Positions 43,081 to 53,823 of a stretch of DNA of 64,000 nt are shown one piece after another. Below the pieces are notes generated by a model. It saw only the letters and a list, made by a program, of their open reading frames with translations, had not been told where the DNA came from and made no database searches. Made by a program: the position numbers and the translations under genes. Source of the stretch: Paratinospora sagittata (Eukaryota; Streptophyta; Magnoliopsida; Ranunculales; Menispermaceae); NCBI GenBank assembly GCA_035771175.1, contig CM069613.1, positions 7,555,501 through 7,619,500 on the forward strand, read 5' to 3'. How positions within the stretch are numbered: the stretch's first letter is position 1; every line of letters begins with the position of its first letter.

Positions 43081-44448
43081 TTATGAAAAGAGAGATTCAA
43101 TATCTTGATCATCTTGGAGGGAATAAGAATGTTGAATCTGCTGAATAAGATGTTGACCTTTCTTCTTATCAGGGCATTGCTTAGCATAATGTCCAGGCTT
43201 CTTACAGATATAACAACGATTATCTTTAGAAGAAGTAGTAGTACGCCGTTTAAAATAGCGTAGACGTCTTTTCTTTTTTCGAGGAAATTTACGAAAAAAT
43301 GTCTGCTTTGGAGATTGCTTATTAAATTTCCAAAAAGATTGGCGTCTGTGCTTCTTCCGATATGTTTTATCTGAGCAAGGACATTTTTGTTTGCATCCAA
43401 TTTCAAGATACTTCTTATCACAGACAGGCTGAAATTTGTGTAGATTGCCAGAATCTTTGACAAATTGTCGGACTTCACATATCTTTTCAATAGCATCGAG
43501 GAAGACCTGGAAGATTTCAGCTAATGACAATTGTTCTATTGGTCTGCCAGTAGCGGCGAGAAGGCGATTAAGTTCAGGATGAACTTCAATGGGCAGAGAA
43601 GCAATGAAAGTATGCTTCAGATCAGGTTTATCATTGCCACCAAGGAGATGATAACGCTGAATCATGCGATTAAAATGCCGATAAAGATCTTTTCGGTGGA
43701 GAGAACAACATTTCATGGTGAAATATTCTTGTTTGAACTTCTTTTCTACCAAAGTAATATCACCAACAAATTCACGAAGAAGAACGTTGTAGACTTCAAC
43801 AATGGATAACTGGATGAGTTGAAGAATACGATATTCACCAAGAGAAGTTAACCAATCACGAACAAAACCAGTGCATCGAGAAAAAAAATCAACAAGGACG
43901 GCATTGTAGGTTTTGCCGGAAACATGTTGATTTGTCATCCATGCTGCCCATGAAATAATCTTATTTCGCCATTGTTCATATGGGACATCATCCAGAGAAA
44001 ACCAAGGACCATTATTACCAGGTCGATTGTTTTGGGTCTGTTGGGGATCTGGATTAGTGTCGGGATTATTCTCCGCTGTAGAGGCAGTGGCGTCCATTTC
44101 TTCAATATCGGGCGCGTGAGAAGTTGAAGCGCCTTGAGCCATATGAATATGGGCAAGAGTAGAGATATCCATGATCTGAGAGTCATGGGAAGACTCAGAT
44201 TGTGCATCAAAGATATCAAAAGTATCATCAGCATCATTATCTGCCATTAACTGGGGATCATCACTCTCGGTGGAAGAGAGATCAATAGATTCAAAGGAAT
44301 CAACTAGAGAATCATCCTGTAATGCATCATCAGAGAAATAGGGATAAATAGGATGGCTAGGTGGTGGAGGATTAGGAAGAGGAGCAAATGGATCCGAATG
44401 AGGTTCAGTAGGTGGAAACATAGGACTTTTACCTTTATCACCAAACAA
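43081..44448 (-). pseudogene. EPRV copy 2: coat-protein region with zinc knuckle
   Basis: This 455-codon stretch is in the same frame as pol and ends at TAA 43081-43083. The N-terminal 130 residues are Ser/Asp-rich and acidic (SSTESDDPQLM, ESSHDSQIMD). The core (about 140-330) is the coat-like part with PYEQWRNKIISW and MKCCSLHRKDLYRHF. The C-terminus is very basic (RKKHRRQ, FPRKKKRRLRYFKRR), followed by an intact C-x2-C-x4-H-x4-C knuckle at residues 412-425. Acidic tail plus basic arm plus knuckle is the usual caulimovirid coat layout. A TGA at 44536-44538 separates it from the upstream linker in the same frame. Confidence 0.85.
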
Positions 44449-44535
44449 AAGTCGAGGACCACGTACAGGTGGAGGTCTAAGAGGAGGAGGGGCAGGAGTA
44501 AAAGGTGTGGGTTGATGTTGGTCACGAGCTCTGGC

Positions 44536-45633
44536 TCAAACTAGACTTTGGATAAAGGTTGAAGTAGAGTTAGAGACAGGAGGAGGTTTAGATAACAGTG
44601 GTTGAAAAGAAGGCATTGAGGATGGTATTTGGGAACGGAAAATATTGAGGGACATTGGATAAGCATCTGGGTATTCAGGGGGTTGCTTGAATCTCTGAAG
44701 ATCTGCTGTAACATAGGATAATTGTTCTTTTAGTTGTCTGATTTCCTTTTCAGCTGCATCAAACTGAGGACCAGTATAGTTCTGCTGCAAATAATAACGA
44801 AGAAGAGTATCGAGATCTTGTATTTTTGCAGTGAGTTCAGTATAATACTTTTGACTGATTGAGGCTTGAATATCAGTAGTCTGGACTAAATTGGATGTTG
44901 TTGCAGATAAAGTACCAAGGTGTGCATCGATCTTTTGTAAAAATTGATTCTGAACAAGAGAATTCTTAGTTTGCCAATTGAGAACTTCTTCAGCAGGGGT
45001 GAGAGGTTTGGGAGATCCATCTGGTCGAACATCAGTAGGTTGAGTAAAAGGTTTAGCCGTCGTCTGATGTGTAGGATCTATCACTCTGGTGAGAGGAGGA
45101 AACTCTTGATCATATGAACCAACTGGAAAACATGGTTGAACCTGTGGAGCTGCTGGAGGAGCAGGAGGTTCATGAGAATGTCTTCGAACATTAGATCTGC
45201 AAGAAGACTTTTTAGCCCTTCGTTTGTTACGAGTATCCTCACCATATCGACATGAAGAGTCGATCCAATCTTCAAATTCCATGTCATCCTGACAAGGACA
45301 ACCTGGAATACACATATCTGCATTGCAATCCCATATAAAATGACCATTAACATGAAAATGATAAACAATACCACCATCTGGTTGAAAAGAATGTAATGGG
45401 GGATCTGCTGCTGGTTCATGTGTGGAGACTGGCTGTATCATCATTGAATGATGAACAGGAAGAAGTTCCTGTGTTGATGGAGGAGTCTCGAAATTGATTT
45501 TTACTGAGCCATCAGATTGTTTCTTCATGAGAGGATAGAGAGTACTTGTGACGGGTTCTGAACGTTTGAGGAATTGTTCATAATTTGTGAACCAAGTCAG
45601 AGGTAGCATCTGTCTGAGATCCTTTTGAGGAAT
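44536..45633 (-). pseudogene. EPRV copy 2: linker with coiled coil between movement and coat domains
   Basis: The 357-codon frame continues the movement-protein frame after a TAA at 45634-45636 and ends with TGA at 44536-44538. It contains a Cys-rich patch (CNADMCIPGCPC), a basic patch (NKRRAKKSSCRSNVRR), the EFPPLT motif, and a heptad-like helical region at about residues 205-310 (NWQTKNSLVQNQFLQKI, EIRQLKEQLSYV). Caulimovirids encode coiled-coil virion-associated functions near here. It lacks enzymatic motifs. The in-frame stops at both ends are the only breaks seen in this section. Confidence 0.7.
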
Positions 45634-46050
45634 TTACCTAGGGATCTGGACAATTGTAGGGATTTCGTTGTCATGGACAAAGGCCATGACGGTGCCATGT
45701 GGTTTATGGGTTCGGAGATGAATGGCATGGTCTTGAAGACGAAAAGCCATTTGATGATGAAGAGTAGCCATGACACTATCCATACGATGTTGGACACCAG
45801 TAAATTGGATTTGCACTTTGAACCTTGTAGGAAGAGTTGAATCTTTTAAGCAAACATTAAAGTCAGGGGTAATGGTAAAAACCATAGAACCATGACTTAA
45901 CGTTGTAATGACAGTACCTATACAGGCATGCTCATAATCCAATAAATTTGTATCTAAGAGGGCAACTCGTGCAAAAAGAGGAAGATCACCTCTGCCATGA
46001 TAGGACAGACTAAACGAATTGCTCCTAGATGAAGATGGGTATAGCCATAA
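45634..46050 (-). pseudogene. EPRV copy 2: movement-protein domain
   Basis: The ORF at 45942-45634 has GTVITTLSHGSMV, PDFNVCLKD and QIQFTGVQ, matching the order in EPRV copy 1. The upstream part (HLHLGAIR around 46030) is in another frame, so there is a frame change near 46005 inside the domain. The domain belongs to the 30K-type movement proteins. It is broken by the frame change and by TAA 45634-45636. Confidence 0.75.
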
Positions 46051-46051
46051 G

Positions 46052-46450
46052 CTAACCAGAGACGGATGAACTCTGGTTCAAACTCCAGAGTGACATATTG
46101 TTCTTGTTGGGTAGCTTCAAGCTGACAATTTGTGAGAGCTGTACTTTGTATATATTCTTTAATAGGAGGACTTTTCTAGAGATTAACTTACGAACAGACG
46201 TAGTAAAAGACTGACTCTGTTTTGAAAATAGTTGATACGGATTTAACAGAGGAGGAACTGTGTCACTAATTTCACTATCATCAGGGATATGAGTAACTTC
46301 TATTAAATGATCTATCTTTGAGGTTTTTGTTTTGAGACAAGATTCAGGGAGACTTGAAAAATTAAAAGAAGAATATTTAAGTATAGGTTCGGAAGTCGAC
46401 ACAGAAGGAGTAGGGGGACTGTCACCAAAGGGATCCATAAGTATAAACAC
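46052..46450 (-). pseudogene. EPRV copy 2: N-terminal polyprotein segment
   Basis: The 132-codon ORF begins near the expected polyprotein start. The first 90 residues are Ser/Pro/Thr-rich with DPFGDSPPTPS and IPDDSEISD, and no known domain. After a frame change near 46175, coding potential continues in another frame toward the movement domain. It includes the likely start of the polyprotein, but I cannot fix the true initiator. Confidence 0.5.
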
Positions 46451-46711
46451 TCTTAGGTCACCTTCTCGGCTCTCCTGGCCTTTGTCGGACCACTTCGTGT
46501 TCTATAGCCTACTGGATGTAAACGGTGCAAAACAGATTCCTTTAAAATTCTGTGTTGAAAACCAGACCAACAAAAATCTTTTCCTTATCAATCGTCAAGC
46601 TCTACTGAATCACAAATCACACAAACAAAACACAAACGAACTAGACCAATAAGAAGGATAGCTAAAATAATCAAGACAATGATTAACCAAACAGGAAGAT
46701 GACTTATCAAC
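46451..46711 (-). other. EPRV leader / intergenic region
   Basis: The only copy of the viral leader in this locus lies here, between the 3' end of the truncated copy and the start of the full copy. I see no complete tRNA-Met primer site. The promoter and polyadenylation region of the virus would be expected here or just upstream (46712-46900). Confidence 0.5.
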
Positions 46712-46902
46712 GACTTAACACATGCTGAAGTCCGTGAATTATTACAAACTGACAGCTAAACAGGAAGCATCTGCTTTAGCTTTGGTGGAGCATCTTTGGT
46801 GTAGCATCTTCTTGCTTTAGTCAGCATCTGCGTGTTGCTTTTGATAAAGAAGCATCTGCTTTTACTGTTTGAGGAACCATCATGCTGTCTAAAGGAGATT
46901 CT

Positions 46903-47265
46903 TCAAGATGGACGATGGGACCTTGGCACAACAACACTGTGTGAGTGGGAGACAAAGGCAAGTGGAGGCACGTGGGCTGAGTCATCGGATGAGGACGAAT
47001 CTTCATTAGTGGGAGGCTGAGTAGAGCTGGAACAGCTGTTATCAGATGCCTCTACAGAAGATGATGTACCTGGAGTGAATGATTGATGGTAGGCATGACG
47101 AGAAAGAAGAGGACGGAAAGTGATCCTGGCTCGTTGGAGTCTATACATGACTAGTAATCTCGTTTTGGGAGATGCATAGAAAAGATCAATACGATTGAAT
47201 CGATCAAGAAGTCTTTTGTTCATATGAATACGTTGAAGACGTTGAAGAGAGATCTTCTTCATCAT
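46903..47265 (-). CDS. EPRV copy 3: small ORF2
   Basis: This is the second copy of the 120-residue Ser-rich ORF, at exactly +7194 from 39709-40071, with VEAS in place of VQVS as the only difference I see. It follows the pol stop at 47305 by 39 nt. The near-identity indicates that the copies are young or homogenised. Confidence 0.6.
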   Translation of the reverse strand: MMKKISLQRLQRIHMNKRLLDRFNRIDLFYASPKTRLLVMYRLQRARITFRPLLSRHAYHQSFTPGTSSSVEASDNSCSSSTQPPTNEDSSSSDDSAHVPPLAFVSHSHSVVVPRSHRPS

Positions 47266-47304
47266 TTAGCAGCTATAGAGATACTGTACAAAAAACTGGT
47301 GGAT

Positions 47305-49577
47305 TCAACGAGAACCTGAATTGGGAGGAGACATATCGAGTTGAGTTTCTATGTCCATATGACCAGAATCAAAATGTTCCCAGTAATCTTGATGACATTG
47401 ATATTCATCAGGTGGAGGAAAACGAACACCAGCTTCTATGAGAGCTGCATCTTCAGCATTTTGAGTCTGTTGACATTCAAGAATTTCTTCATAAGATAAA
47501 GGTGGAGGAACAAATTCTTCAAGGCGGCGTTGTCGAAGACGACGAGAAGCAGGCTGAGAAGGAAGATCTCGGAAAGGAGGAGTCGGGGGAGGAGAATCAG
47601 GACTCCACGGAGCTAAATTCTGAATCAAAGAGTCAAAATGTTCTGCTGGAATAAATTCATGAGGACCGCGGATGACTGGTGCTATATCAGGATAATTGTT
47701 GATGTCATTAAGAAAACTGCAAACACCAGTAATAATTTGAGGAGTAAGATTGCACGAATATGTCTGAAATTGCTGAAGATAATGTTCAGCAATTAACCCT
47801 TGAGGAGAATCTGAAAAAGGCTGATGACATATGTAGATAGCATGCAGGCGTCTAGGAGAAAGTTGACAAATCTCATTAACCTGTGCTGTCCAAATTCGCA
47901 GAGGGGCAAATAGCTCTAAGCAACTGTGAGTGAGTGTTTCTTGTTGCCTTAAATGATGTTGTAACTGAAATGGGATGAAGGCAATGGCTATTTTATAAAG
48001 ACACGAAACACACCAAATGTACCAGAACAAATGTGTAGAAATGTCGGTACGTAGGTGAAACAAAAACAGATATGGCCGTGTCTGGTTGAAAGGGTTACCC
48101 TGGTGCATCTGTTCTGGATGATCCATAAAATACCTGTGGGCATATTGGAACAAATTGTTGCGGGCTAATTCATTAACCTCATGGGCCGTTTTGGGCTCTG
48201 GAAATCCAGGTGGAAAAATCGCTCCGATGAGAGGAATAGATCCAGAGGAATGGATGAGTTGAATGGGCTCAGGTCTTGTTACAATATTGGATTGTAACAT
48301 GAGAGGTATATTAAGGCTGTTAGTAAAAAGAGAGAGTTGGGCCTTGGCTTTTTGTATGGGCCTTGATAAGAAGTCTGCTAAGACATTTTTACTTCCGGGA
48401 ATGTGTTTAACAGTGAAATTGTACTGCGTAAACCATTCTTGTAGACGAAGTAACTGAGCAGAAGGCACCATTTTGTTTTTGAACTCCAGCATTTTGGGAA
48501 ATGAGGAACTGTCCATTTGTATTTCAAATTTTGCTGGAAGTAGGAAAAATGCGAACTTTTGAATGCTATTCTTAACAGCAAGAATTTCTTTGATAGAAAT
48601 GTGATAATGAAGTTCAGCATCTGAGAATTGACCACTTTGGTATCCACAAATATGTTCAATAGGTCCTTGTTGTTCACGAAGAACGGCTCCCCAATAATGA
48701 TCAGAAGCATCAGTCTGAAGAATAAGAGAACCGGTAGTGGGAAGAACTAATGGAGGAGGGTTCTGACAGGCTTTCTTGAGATATTGAACAGCTTCCGTAT
48801 GTACAGATTTCCATGGAGGAGAATTCTTGCGTAAAAGAGAAGACAGTACAGTAGTATACTGACTGACCTTAGGCAAAAAAGATCGTAAGTAATTTACGAC
48901 ACCAAGAAATTGCTGTATTTGTTGCCGTGTAAAATGAGAATCAGGGAACTTTAATAGTTCAACGGCAATATGAGAGCCTGGTTGGTAGACACCATTAAAA
49001 AACTTCATACCAAGAAACTCAATGTCAGTTGTCTTGATAATACTCTTTTTCTCAGAAAGCATAATGCCATGAGTGTTGGTAATATCCAAAAATTTAGAAA
49101 GAAGATCCTGATGGACTTCATCCGTTTGGGAGAAAAGAAGGATATCATCAATATATATGAGAGCAGTATGCAGCAAAGATGCGTAAATCTTTGTCATAGC
49201 TTTCTGGAATAAGGAGGGGGTAACTTTGAGTCCAAATGGCATGACCTTCCATTGATAGTGGGCATTGGGAATGCAGAAAGCAGTTTTAGGGCGATCATCT
49301 GGATGAATGCCTAATTGCCAAAAACCTGCTTTAAGATCAAACTTACTATAAACTTTTGATCCTACAAGCAGAGTGAGCTGGGAAGAGATCTTTGGAAGAG
49401 GGAACTTATCATCTTTGAGAAACACATTCAAAGGTTTGTAACTGATGACAAGTCGTTTCTTTCCTCGTTTTTGTTCAGCTCTTTTGTTTACATAAAAGGC
49501 CTGACATGCCCAGTCAGAAGTTGTAGGTTCAATTAAACCTTGATGCAACAATTCAGTACATTCTTGGCGAGCAAGAT
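47305..49577 (-). pseudogene. EPRV copy 3: pol, 5'-truncated in the RT domain
   Basis: The frame is continuous from the junction near 49577 to the stop at 47305, and corresponds to copy 2 pol from about residue 206 to the end. I count about 15 residue differences in roughly 755, near 98% identity. YIDD is at 49144-49155 and the RNase H acidic residues are present. Protease, coat and movement parts are absent. The first few codons at the break come from foreign flank, so an ATG there (49593) is accidental. Confidence 0.85.
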
Positions 49578-49631
49578 CGATAGGATTGTACAAACCTACA
49601 CGAGGACCGATCTAGATCCTATTTATAAGCT

Positions 49632-51360
49632 GTTGAAATCGTGTTAATGCATTAATTCTCTCCATGTCTTTTTTTATTTTCCATTTTAACACATTTTAAT
49701 GTATCACTTTCTTTTGTCTTATTATACACCACTTTAATTCTCATCCGGGTTCTGTGATTGTAAAAAAGATAAAACTCTGTTCACGTCCTCTTTCATTTTA
49801 ACATATTTTAATGTACCACTTTCTTTTGTTATATACCATTTTTTTATTATTTTGTTATATATCACTTTCATTCTCATCCATTATTGGGATTTGTGATTAT
49901 AAAAAATACAAAACTTCATTCATATCCATTTAATATGGTCACGGGCATAACATATAATGATTAGCCACTTTTTATTTTATATACATGATTAACTATTATT
50001 TTAAGATCTCACTTTCTTTTATTTTATATTTTATAGGGCCATTGTTTCTCACTTTCTATTTTAATATCATTATTGTTTCTTTGGATAAAAACGTCCACTT
50101 TCTATTTTAATTTAAAGAACTATCACAATTTCCTATTCACAAATTGTTAAAATCGTGTCAATGCATTAATTCTCTCCATATCTTCTTCCATTTTCCATTT
50201 TAACACATTTTAATCTATCACTTTCTTTTGTCTTATTATATACCACTTTAATTCTCATTTATTATTGGGTTCAGTGATTTTAAAAAAGATAAAACTCTGT
50301 TCACGTCCTCTTTCATTTTAACATATTTTAATGTACCACTTTCTTTTGTTATATACCATTTTTTTATTATTTTGTTATATATCACTTTCATTCTCATCCG
50401 TTATTGGGATTTGTGATTATAAAAAATACAAAACTCCATTCATATTCATTCAATATGGTCACGGGCATAATATATAATGATTAGCCACTTTTTATTTTAT
50501 TTTTTTTTATACATGATTAACCATTATTTTAAGATCTCACTTTCTTTTATTTTATTTTTTATAGGGCCATTGTTTATCACTTTCTATTTTAATATCATTA
50601 TTGTTTCTTTTGATTAAAGCGCCCCACTTTCTATTTTAATTTAAAGAACTATCACAATTTATTTTCTTTGTATTGTTTTATTTTATTTTTTCTTTAATCC
50701 CACTTTTTCATTTTTATTTTTTTTATTTATTTTTTATATGGTCAATGTTTCCTAGTTTCTATTTTAATATTATTATTATTTTTTTGATAAAAGCAACCCA
50801 CTTTTTATTTTAAATTAAAGCACTATGAGTCATTATTTTTTACTTTTTATTTTAATATTATTATTATTTCTTTTAAAAAAAGCGCTCACTTTCTATTTTA
50901 ATTTAAAGAACTATTACAATTTCTTTTGTTTGTATTGTTTTATTTTATTTTTCTTTAATCCCGTTGTTTTATATTTTATTATTTAATTTATTTTTTTATA
51001 GGGTCAATGTTTACTACTTTCTATTTTAATATTATTATTTTTTTTTTGATAAAAGGAACCCACTTTATATTTTAAATTAAAGCACTATGGTCATTGTTTC
51101 CCTCTTTTTATTTTAATATTATTATTGTTTCTTTTGATAAAATCACCCCAATTTCTATTTTAATTTAAAGAACTATAGGTCATTATTTCCCACTTTCTAT
51201 TTTAATTTAAAGCACTGTCTCACTTTCTTTTTTTTTGTTGTTGTTTTATTTTCTTTCCTTTAATCTCACTTTCATTTATTTTATCATTTTATTTAATTTT
51301 TAATAGGGCCATCGTTCCCCACTATCTATTTTAATTTAAAGAACTATCCCACTTTAAAAA
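49632..51360. repeat. AT-rich tandem repeat block (514-bp unit, then shorter degenerate units)
   Basis: A unit beginning near GTTGAAATCGTGTTAATGC (49632) is repeated at 50146 (GTTAAAATCGTGTCAATGC), an offset of 514 bp. Shared inner words are GATAAAACTCTGTTCACGTC, TCACGGGCATAA and ATAATGATTAGCCAC. From about 50640 only the terminal part recurs in shorter units (CACTTTCTATTTTAATTTAAAG about every 110-190 bp). No ORF of note is present. Confidence 0.8.
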
Positions 51361-51621
51361 TAACAATAACCTAGAAAATACCATTAAAAAAAAGGGTCCT
51401 CGACAAAAGAAAAAAAAAACAAAAATATGAAATAGAAATCATACTTTTAACATATCAATAGAGAATCAGGAGATGAAGGCTAATCTTAAAAAATAACAAT
51501 AAAATAAAATTACTTTCTGAAATTCATAACAAAGAAACAAATAGTTCAGGTTCAAAGTTCTAAAACTTCAGTTTTTTATGTAGTCTTTGACGTAAAGAAT
51601 GGACTTTTGGATTTTTAAGCA
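51361..51621. other. A-rich spacer
   Basis: No feature is recognised beyond A-rich runs. Confidence 0.4.
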
Positions 51622-52074
51622 TATATTGTCACATCTCGCCCGGACGTGCCTAAACCGACTGTACACTCGCGGAAGGGGAGCGCATTTGGAATTATCACAA
51701 TGGTAATATCAGAGTACGCAACGGAAATATAAAACAGTACAAGTCTGATTTCATTTAATTCAGAATTCATTTGTACATGACATAGTCAAAGGAACATACT
51801 CCCCAAAATCCCCAACGAATAATACAAAGGGTACAAAATGTGGGCCCCATAAACCTGCACTTAGTCCACCCTAATTTCCTGTGAAAATTTGGATAACAAA
51901 GGAATGAGCTCAACCCGCTCAGTGGGTAAAATAGTTTGTGAATATAACAATTAATAAAGCAAACTTCATAATTAAATATCTTAAATACACATCAAAACAT
52001 CATAATCAATCAATATGTATGTATGCATGACACCGTCTCGTAATGGTTTGATGAACGTACATCGCCTGAGTTCA

Positions 52075-52205
52075 CGTACAGATGTCCTTCCCCAGGCGTA
52101 GCCAGGTTCTCAATGTACATTCCTCCTCAGGAACGATGCTCTGGATTCACGTACAGATATCCCTCCCCAGGCGTAGCCTGGTTCTCATTGTATGTCCCTC
52201 TCCAG
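52075..52205. repeat. direct repeat within LTR
   Basis: The sequence TTCACGTACAGAT...CCAGGCGTAGCC(A/T)GGTTCTCA occurs at 52071 and again at 52146, 75 bp apart. Confidence 0.7.
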
Positions 52206-52978
52206 ATAAATATAATGAATAATGAGCAATACTCCTAACTATTCTATGAATCATAAACCACATACGTCTCTAGGTGGTGATATGTATGATGCCAATGCAT
52301 GAACTGGTCTAGTCTACTGGTCTGATCTTTTCTTGACATTTAGACTGACTTTGGCAACGTCTGGTGATCCTTATCAGGGTTGGTATCACGACGTGCAAGG
52401 TTAGGACATTCAATATTACTTGTATAAGCTGATAGCTTTCAATAAGACCAACTAGATCAGTCCCTAGTTGAGAGGTGAGACACAAGGTCAGCTTAAATAC
52501 CAATGCCTAGAGCAGCCCGCTGCCTCCCGTTTACTATTTAAAGTTACTGAGGACAAGACCGAGTCTAGTTGAGCCAGATTGACCACTAATCCGGCATTAC
52601 AACAGTATAATACGTGAATTCCAAATATACAGGCATAAGTTTGACAGTATAAACATTATATGATATAATGCAGTGTAAATGAGCAGTAGACATAATAATA
52701 AATGAATGTAAACTTTAATAAAAGTTATGAGACACGCAAACCTATGTTTCATTCCCCACCTTCAGATAAGAACTTTTTTTTTTTTTTTTTTTTTTTCAGA
52801 TCTGGCACTTTGCTCCGAACAGAACTTCGTCGTATCGCACCGAGAGTCTCGAACAGAGAGTCTCAAACAGACAAGAACTCAGAATGAGTGAAAAGAGGAG
52901 GAAAAATCACAAGAGAAGGTGATTTGGTGTGAGGTAATGAGGAGGGGGAGAGCTCCTTATATAGGAGATTTGGAGCCT

Positions 52979-53006
52979 GAAAGTTCGGGCGGGTGCCCGA
53001 ACTTTC
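52979..53006. repeat. 12-bp-arm hairpin in LTR
   Basis: GAAAGTTCGGGC pairs with GCCCGAACTTTC across a 4-nt loop. It lies about 20 bp from the minus-strand TATA box, on its downstream transcript side, and could form a stem in the LTR transcript. Confidence 0.7.
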
Positions 53007-53062
53007 GGGCATTTCTGTCCAAACGATTTTTTTTTTTGTGAAATCCTAGGTATTACATATAT

Positions 53063-53820
53063 ATTTTGCCCATCCTTGGCTTTATATAAAATGATTTGCA
53101 TCTCCTATTAGGTTTTTATATTGGAAAATGCTGGAAATTGTCGACCTTGCCTTGAAAGTCGTCCAATCGCCTCGAGTTATGTGTCAACGCATAGCAATAC
53201 GTAATTAGAGACGATCTAACAACTTTTAGGGGCAATATCAACAATGTGTGTTTCATAATACCACTCTTTTAACATTGGTTTTTAAAAAAAGTGGGTTTAA
53301 AAAAACATATCGATTTTTTTTTAAAAAAAACATGTTGTGATTCAGTATGTAATTTTTTTTTGAAAAACAATATGTAGATTTCTTATAAAAAAATGCTTTA
53401 TGTTTTTTTTAATAAATTTGGTTGTTTACTTGCTCTTGAATGGTTGTAAATTTATAAATGTGGGCTAGGACTCTATCTTTTGAGCTACACTTCTTAAAAT
53501 TTGGCTTAATTTATATTTATATGTATTATTTCAATGTTTTTCGGGTACCTTTATACACAAATAACATTTATATATTTTAGTTGGTAAGATCTTACGATCC
53601 ACGATTTGATTCTACAATCTGATCCTTTAGGCCTCGTACCAATCCGAGGTAGGATCTCGATCCTGACAACCTTGGTATAAACCAATAGAAATATATATAT
53701 AAGTCATCTAATTTTAAAAAGAAAAAACAAAAAAAACAAAGAGAGTTTATTAAAAAGAAAAGACACATTATATTAAAGAGAAAAAAAAAACATCTCATTG
53801 CATAATATCATTATTAAAAA
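53063..53820. other. AT-rich spacer, no gene seen
   Basis: No coding or RNA gene is recognised. T-rich and A-rich runs dominate. Confidence 0.4.
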
Positions 53821-53823
53821 AAA

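Larger units (their letters stand above)
39518..49577 (-). mobile_element. endogenous pararetrovirus locus (Caulimoviridae-like), 1.4 genome units head to tail
   Basis: A near-complete copy (39518-46711) and a 5'-truncated copy (46712-49577) lie in the same minus orientation. Pol stops (40111 and 47305), ORF2 stops (39709 and 46903) and several internal landmarks are all exactly 7194 bp apart, so no net indel has occurred. The domain order is movement protein, coiled-coil/linker, coat with zinc knuckle, protease, RT, RNase H, C-terminal region, then a small second ORF. There are no LTRs and no integrase. A 7.2-kb genome with one large polyprotein fits petuvirus-like members of the family, but florendovirus-like or another endogenous lineage cannot be excluded. 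The right edge abuts AT-rich tandem repeats; the left edge abuts a truncated gypsy LTR element. Confidence 0.9.
51627..53057 (-). mobile_element. solo LTR, TSD TATAT
   Basis: The left end TGTCACATCTCGCC and right end CTAGGTATTACA are flanked by a perfect duplication TATAT (51622-51626, 53058-53062). The 1431-bp LTR lies in minus orientation: the reverse complement has CTCCTATATAAGGAGCTC (near 52955) as promoter. It holds a repeated GTACAGAT(G/A)TCC(T/C)TCCCCAGGCGTAGCC block (52075-52185) and a hairpin at 52979-53006. It belongs to a different family from the TGTAAC/TGTGGCG LTRs. No internal domains are seen. Confidence 0.85.

Noticed and set aside
49578..49593. ATG at 49593 as a true start for the third pol copy
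   Set aside because: Its first codons derive from flanking non-viral DNA beyond the breakpoint near 49577.
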